64,000 bases of DNA from Haliotis asinina. Lineage: Eukaryota > Mollusca > Gastropoda > Lepetellida > Haliotidae. Both the position numbers and the translations under genes were made by a program. The notes under the pieces are model-generated. The model was not told where the DNA came from. It saw only the letters and a program-made list of their open reading frames with translations, and made no database searches. Numbering within the stretch: the stretch's first letter is position 1; every line of letters starts with the position of its first letter. Below, piece by piece: positions 59,600 through 64,000 of the stretch. The stretch spans positions 74,140,504-74,204,503 of the forward strand of contig NC_090280.1 in NCBI RefSeq assembly GCF_037392515.1, given 5' to 3'.

Positions 59600-59940
59600 G
59601 TGAGGTAAATATTCCAGTCACTGATACACGTCTACTGGTCACTGGTGCATATACTCTGGTCACTGGTGCATATACTCTGGTCACTGGTGCATTTACTCTG
59701 CTCACTGGTGCATATACTCTGGTCACTGGTGCACGTCCTCTCTTCGAAGGAACATATATTCTGTTCAGTGGTACACGTCTGCTGATAACTGGTCCATGTC
59801 CACCCTTCACTGGTACATTTTCTTGTCCCTGGTACATATTTTTGGTCTCTGAAACATACATTATGATCACTAGTATACGTCCACCCATCGCTGGTACACA
59901 TATTCTGATCACTTGTACACGTCTGCGTTGTTGTACATAG
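59600..59940. repeat. second block of the ggtcactggtgcatat minisatellite
   Basis: About five clean copies of a 21-base unit (ggtcactggtgcatatactct) at 59634-59725 are followed by diverged ones. Same family as the 56.6-58.7 kb arrays, separated from them by a SINE and unique DNA. Confidence 0.9.
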
Positions 59941-60274
59941 CTGCAAAGTTCACTAGTCATGTTTCTAGTGTCCCTGTCCTTATCCCACGACCTTCTAAGA
60001 GTTCCGTCATTTCGACATTTAATTACCTTAAATCGACCTTTTTGACAACAGTGAACAATTCTCTCCCGGAAACGAAATGTCAACCAATGAGAAGGGAGCG
60101 TCTTCGTGCCGTAGAGTGAGGCATACTTATGTGGGGCGGTGGAGAATTCATGTATATTTCAATAGGTAAATTATCTTGCCTACATGTTTGTCTAAACGTG
60201 AATTCGTAACACTAGTTGTGAAAACGGAAACTTTGTGTTTTCACAATCTACTGTCATTTCATGTGGAATGCAAC
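59941..60274 (+). other. intron 2 of gene 2, nothing recognised
   Basis: No recognised feature. Confidence 0.5.
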
Positions 60275-60506
60275 TTGTCCTCTATAACTGTAGGTATTTT
60301 CTTAACAAGTTGCCATTCCTTTACGACAGCAGGTACTTTGTTAACAAGTTTATCCTTTATATCTGCAGGTATTTTGTTAACATGTTGTCTTTTATGACTG
60401 CACGCATTTTGTTAACAGGTTGTCCTTTATGACTGCAGGTATTTTGTTAACAAGCTGTTCTTTATAACTAGTTATTGTGTTAACAAGTTGTCCTTTATGA
60501 CTGCAG
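60275..60506 (+). repeat. 35-base minisatellite ending at the exon 3 splice acceptor
   Basis: About seven copies of gtattttgttaacaagttgt plus cctttatgactgcag run directly into the exon. The last unit ends with the real acceptor tatgactgcag. Earlier copies end with tataactgtag (60293), acgacagcag (60332), tatatctgcag (60368), tatgactgcag (60438) and tataactag (60471), each followed by gta or gtt, so most keep an AG and a short pyrimidine stretch. One copy (near 60403) has lost its AG. Confidence 0.93.
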
Positions 60507-60759
60507 GTATCGGGCTGTCAATCTGTGTCATCGCCTTCTTTGTATCCTGGTACTACAACACCATAATAGCGTGGGCGGTGTACTTCTTCTTCTATTCCTT
60601 CCGGTCAGAAGTTCCGTGGTTGAGCTGCAACAACACGTGGAACACTCCCAATTGTACCACCTTCAACGATCGTATCATCGCGTGCAATAGCACCAATGCC
60701 TCTGTGTGTGCCCTTAAGTCGGATGATTGGGCAAGCGCTGCATCAACAGAATTTTTTGA
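60507..60759 (+). CDS. SLC6 gene 2, third coding exon: TM3 and extracellular loop 2
   Basis: 253 bases, phase 1 in and phase 2 out (donor gtaggt). It starts (G)IGLSICVIAFFVSWYYNT then IIAWAVYFFFYSF, which is TM3. The TyrTyr pair corresponds to SERT Tyr175-Tyr176, while SERT Ile172, Ala173 and Ser174 read Val, Ser and Trp. Loop 2 follows: VPWLSCNNTWNTPNC, with the two cysteines of the conserved SERT loop disulfide. A further pair of cysteines (IIACN...SVCAL) has no partner in the human SERT sequence. N-glycosylation sequons are NNT, NCT, NST and NAS. Reading through the donor meets TAG at once. The preceding intron is 15.9 kb and ends in a minisatellite. Confidence 0.94.
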
Positions 60760-61079
60760 GTAGGTTGTCTAATCTATGAATTACTTACACCACCGATGCC
60801 TCACCAACGGTGTTTGTTTCATGATTGGAAAATAATGCTTAACATTTTTAACAATCAGTTCAAATGATATTTAAACAAATATTTTAATACATATGAAATA
60901 TGTTTCTTTCATTTTATATTTTAAAAAATACCCACATATTCCACGGAGCGGAAAAGGGAAAATTAATGAACGTATATGAACAACAGGGATTTATGTTTAT
61001 GTCTGTGTTTTTGCCATCATTCCATCATCTGCTACCAAACTTGCAGCATAACTACTTCATTTACGTGACGACTTGCTAC
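60760..61079 (+). other. start of intron 3 of gene 2
   Basis: AT-rich unique sequence, nothing recognised. Confidence 0.5.
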
Positions 61080-61690
61080 TGTGGAGTTGGGGATCTGTGA
61101 GACTTACATGACCACACATTGCTGTGGAGTTGGGGATCTGTGAGACTTACATGACCACACATTGCTGTGGTGTTGGGGATCTGTGAGACTTACATGACCA
61201 CACATTGCTGTGGAGTTGGGGATCTGTGAGACTTACATGACCACACATTGCTGTGGTGTTGGGGATCTGTGAGACTTACATGACCACACATTGCTGTGGT
61301 GTTGGGGATCTGTGAGATTTACATGACCACACATTGCTGTGGTGTTGGGGATCTGTGAGACTTACATGACCACACATTGCTGTGGTGTTGGGGATCTGTG
61401 AGACTTACATGACCACACATTGCTGTGGTGTTGGGGATCTGTGAGATTTACATGACCACACATTGCTGTGGTGTTGGGGATCTGTGAGACTTACATGACC
61501 ACACATTGCTGTGGTGTTGGGGATCTGTGAGACTTACATGACCACACATTGCTGTGGAGTTGGGGATCTGTGAGATTTACATGACCACACATTGCTGTGG
61601 TGTTGGGGATCTGTGAGATATACATGACCACATGTTGGTGTGGAGTTGGGGATCTGTGAGATTTACGGGACGACATGCTAGAAATTGTGA
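61080..61690. repeat. 43-base minisatellite, about 14 copies
   Basis: The unit is gacttacatgaccacacatt plus gctgtggtgttggggatctg and tga. Copies differ at one or two positions (gtggagttgg/gtggtgttgg, gacttac/gatttac). The last copies decay into unique sequence. Confidence 0.95.
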
Positions 61691-63440
61691 TGGTGATCTC
61701 CGATATTTACGTGACGTCTTGCTACTGTGGTGATGGGAATCTCCGATATTTACGTGGCGACTTGCTACTGTGGTGCTTATTTGTTGCTGTGGATTGTGCT
61801 GGCAGAATATATCTGCACACATTCAACTGAGATTGATGCCTATTTGCAGCGGTTCCAAACTACATTAAAGCCATTAAAGCAAATGAAATATATGCATGTA
61901 GCATATTTCACGTTCCCCTCACTAAATAACCAGATGTCTAAAAATGAAACTGACAGAGATATGCTTATATACTTCTTGTTGATTGGATTGTGGCAGGGGT
62001 ACATGGCTGACCGCAAAGAACGCTCGGTAGAAAGGTGTGGGATGACGTCATGACACATCATGTGTCATGAACCCATCAGGCAAAAGAAAACTCGAAGCTC
62101 ATTTAACTCTTAATCCAAATGATATTTAATTACCATATTAATTATTTCTTTAAATGTATATTTGTAAGTCTTAGGACTACGGATAAAATAGTTCAGACCA
62201 AGCAGCAAAGCATATACGGAAGATTTCTAAGATCGAGGTCCAGTTAACAAATCCATTCAACCAATCACATTACCACATTTTAATTTCACACATTTTAGTC
62301 TAATAACCCTGTTACATTACAAGTGATGCCCTGAAATGTTTTATGGTAAAGGAATCCCGATAGATATCGATAACAGTTTGTACCAAACAAAGTAAGAATG
62401 GATACAATCTCATTCTCTGCAAACTCGATCGTAATTCACACAGAGCATTATGAATAACAGACTGAAATAGTTTCGTATTTCAAAGTAGACCAGGACAAAG
62501 GTTGGTTGTTCTAAAAGTATCAACACGCATTGGCCTTCTTGTCCTATTTACCTTGTTACTATGGTATATTTCCTCAAGCGATGGGTTCTTTCTGGGGGCG
62601 TTTTCCGCATTCACAGCATCTCTACCAGCCAGACAATCAGGTCAGGATGTGTTCATTATATATAACCAACATCAAAGACACGTGCTAATGGATATAATGG
62701 TGGGATGTTATAGTCCTTCATAGCGGATACCGTACACAGCTGGATACAAAGTCGAACGACAGCATGGAGGACTTCAGGGAAGACGCTTAACAATGCTTGA
62801 TTCAAGACACAAAGCGAGCGTTATAGCATAAATTCTGCAGTTTGAAATTTCTGTCGTGGGGCGGTTGGATGGACAAATGGCTGAATCGATGGATCTTGGA
62901 GTCCAAATGGTTCTGAATGCGACGTAATACAGTACTCATTTGTACTGTGGAATTGGGGAATTTGTGGACGCATACTAACCGTATGAGTAGGATTTAGGAG
63001 ACTCGTCAAGTGGCAGCTTGTGTGATACGTGGCACATGACAGAAATTTACATATGACATCAAATTGCATTATTTTGAATTTCATACTTTCCGTCTTTCGT
63101 CTGTCATATTTTAATGAAAAGATCCCCTGTTTTTTCAAGTTATTGTTTACTGTTTACAAGCGTGAGGGTCATTTCCTTATGTTGGGATGGATGCTGTTTT
63201 ATGTACAAGACTGATACATTATTCATTAAATACATAATAAATACATTATCATTTTGATACACGTGTGTACCGGGTATATAAATTACGTCTCGCACCGCGA
63301 AATTCTGAAAGGTACCGTAAATATTCACAATTGCATCATCTATCGTTTACTGGCAGCTAGAATATTTTACAATTACGTATTCGATGTAATTCGTCTTGGA
63401 AACGGATAGCGAAAAAATTATTCTTTATTCAAACGTTACT
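61691..63440 (+). other. intron 3 of gene 2, nothing recognised
   Basis: Unique AT-rich sequence; one CRE palindrome at 62043-62050. No SLC6 exon is expected here, because the flanking exons join in frame. Confidence 0.55.
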
Positions 63441-63444
63441 CACT

Positions 63445-63735
63445 AATTCACCGGCACACGGATTCACGAATCAACTTTTTCACACACTCACTAATCAACT
63501 CATTCACGAATAAACTTATTCACCCACTCACTAATCAGCTCACTCACGAATCAACTCATTCAAGAATCAACTTTTTCACTCACGAATCAACTCATTCAGA
63601 ATCAACTTTTTCCACTCACTTACGAATCAACGCATTCAAGAATCAAATTATTCACTCACTCACGAAACAACACATTCACGAATCAGCTTTTTCACTCACT
63701 TACGAATCCACTCACTCACTCTCTCGCTTTTTTCA
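63445..63735 (+). repeat. pyrimidine/CA-rich minisatellite ending at the exon 4 acceptor
   Basis: Imperfect copies of cactcacgaatcaactcatt and cacgaatcaactttttcact fill about 290 bases, then the tract cactctctcgcttttttcag forms the acceptor. Units are irregular (about 20-32 bases). Confidence 0.9.
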
Positions 63736-63736
63736 G

Positions 63737-63875
63737 ACGAGAGGTCCTTGAACTTCAGTTCTCTGACGGTATCGGGAATCTTGGGGGATTGAAGTACACC
63801 ATTACCCTGTGTCTGATGGGGGTGTTTATCCTCGTCTACTTCGCCTTGTGGAAAGGCATAAAGAGCTCAGGCAAA
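63737..63875 (+). CDS. SLC6 gene 2, fourth coding exon: end of loop 2 and TM4
   Basis: 139 bases, phase 2 in and phase 0 out (donor gtatga). It completes the Glu codon of the previous exon and encodes REVLELQFSDGIGNLGG, then LKYTITLCLMGVFILVYFAL (TM4), then WKGIKSSGK. This aligns with human SERT RHVLQIHRSKGLQDLGG ... IWKGVKTSGK, whose exon also ends after the Lys. The four exons add up to 711 bases, exactly 237 codons with no stop, which supports all splice choices. The rest of the gene (TM5-TM12, C-tail) lies beyond the right edge. Confidence 0.95.
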
Positions 63876-64000
63876 GTATGATGACTGACAATTTGGCAAC
63901 ACATGAGGTAGAATTCAATATTAGCTGAATCACATTATTTTTTGCAAACAAACATACGTTCAGGAAGCGGTAACATCGACTGAACTGTTATTTTCTCTAA
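63876..64000 (+). other. start of intron 4 of gene 2
   Basis: 125 bases of AT-rich intron at the window edge. Confidence 0.6.

Noticed and set aside
60761..60763. premature stop in the loop 2 exon of gene 2
   Set aside because: The TAG overlaps the donor gtaggt and is removed by splicing; the frame joins cleanly to the exon at 63737.
61080..61690. CRISPR-like regular repeats
   Set aside because: The units are contiguous without unique spacers, and the organism is an animal; it is a minisatellite. The same applies to the other arrays.
63445..63735. array as an additional coding exon
   Set aside because: The flanking exons already join in frame at positions conserved with human SERT, and the array has no consistent frame.

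Overview
The window is animal nuclear DNA, most likely from a mollusc and probably a vetigastropod snail of the abalone (Haliotis) type. The evidence is short exons with consensus GT..AG introns, a low density of coding sequence, many Tc1/mariner relics and miniature inverted-repeat elements, and two very abundant short interspersed families. Their core sequences (a tRNA-like head with a tail containing gatattgctggaatattgc, and a second family containing catatagctggaatattgc) I associate from memory with abalone genomic sequence. There is no bacterial, phage, organelle or CRISPR content.

The only genes I can support are two SLC6-family (Na+/Cl- dependent neurotransmitter transporter) genes, head to tail on the + strand. 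Gene 1 enters from the left. Its last five coding exons (926-1054, 1458-1557, 1905-2005, 2805-2972, 3921-4076) join in frame as 218 codons including the stop. They encode the end of TM8 through TM12 and the cytoplasmic C-terminus, with an AATAAA about 300 bases after the stop. Gene 2 begins at about 33.6 kb. Its first four coding exons (33616-33799, 44479-44613, 60507-60759, 63737-63875) join in frame as 237 codons. They encode a short N-terminus, TM1-TM4 and the large glycosylated extracellular loop 2, and the gene runs off the right edge. Gene 2 resembles the serotonin transporter branch most closely: it has the TM1 monoamine-binding aspartate in [14 protein letters not shown], the TyrTyr pair in TM3 and the CysX8Cys pair of loop 2. 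Gene 1 is compact, with introns of 0.35-0.95 kb. Gene 2 has introns of 10.7, 15.9 and 3.0 kb filled with repeats.

The 29.5 kb between the genes (4.1-33.6 kb) and the introns of gene 2 hold no other recognisable protein gene. They contain tRNA-derived SINEs (called family A here), a second SINE-like family with a related 3-prime tail (family B), one or two further tRNA-like copies, four Tc1/mariner relics, an integrase-type DNA transposon fragment, a LINE reverse-transcriptase 3-prime remnant, three small inverted-repeat elements and many minisatellites. The unit sizes are 21, 33, 35, 36, 43, 57, 60 and about 110 bases. Arrays whose unit is a multiple of three give long but probably meaningless open frames.

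The observations most worth a second look are: (i) the tandem pair of monoamine-transporter-like genes; (ii) a 35-base minisatellite running up to the exon at 60507 whose unit contains a copy of the 3-prime splice site itself, so the true acceptor is preceded by decoys; (iii) a second minisatellite that also runs up to the next acceptor; (iv) an extra cysteine pair and several glycosylation sequons in loop 2; (v) about eight perfect TGACGTCA (CRE) palindromes where roughly one is expected; and (vi) the integrase-type transposon with compound inverted ends.
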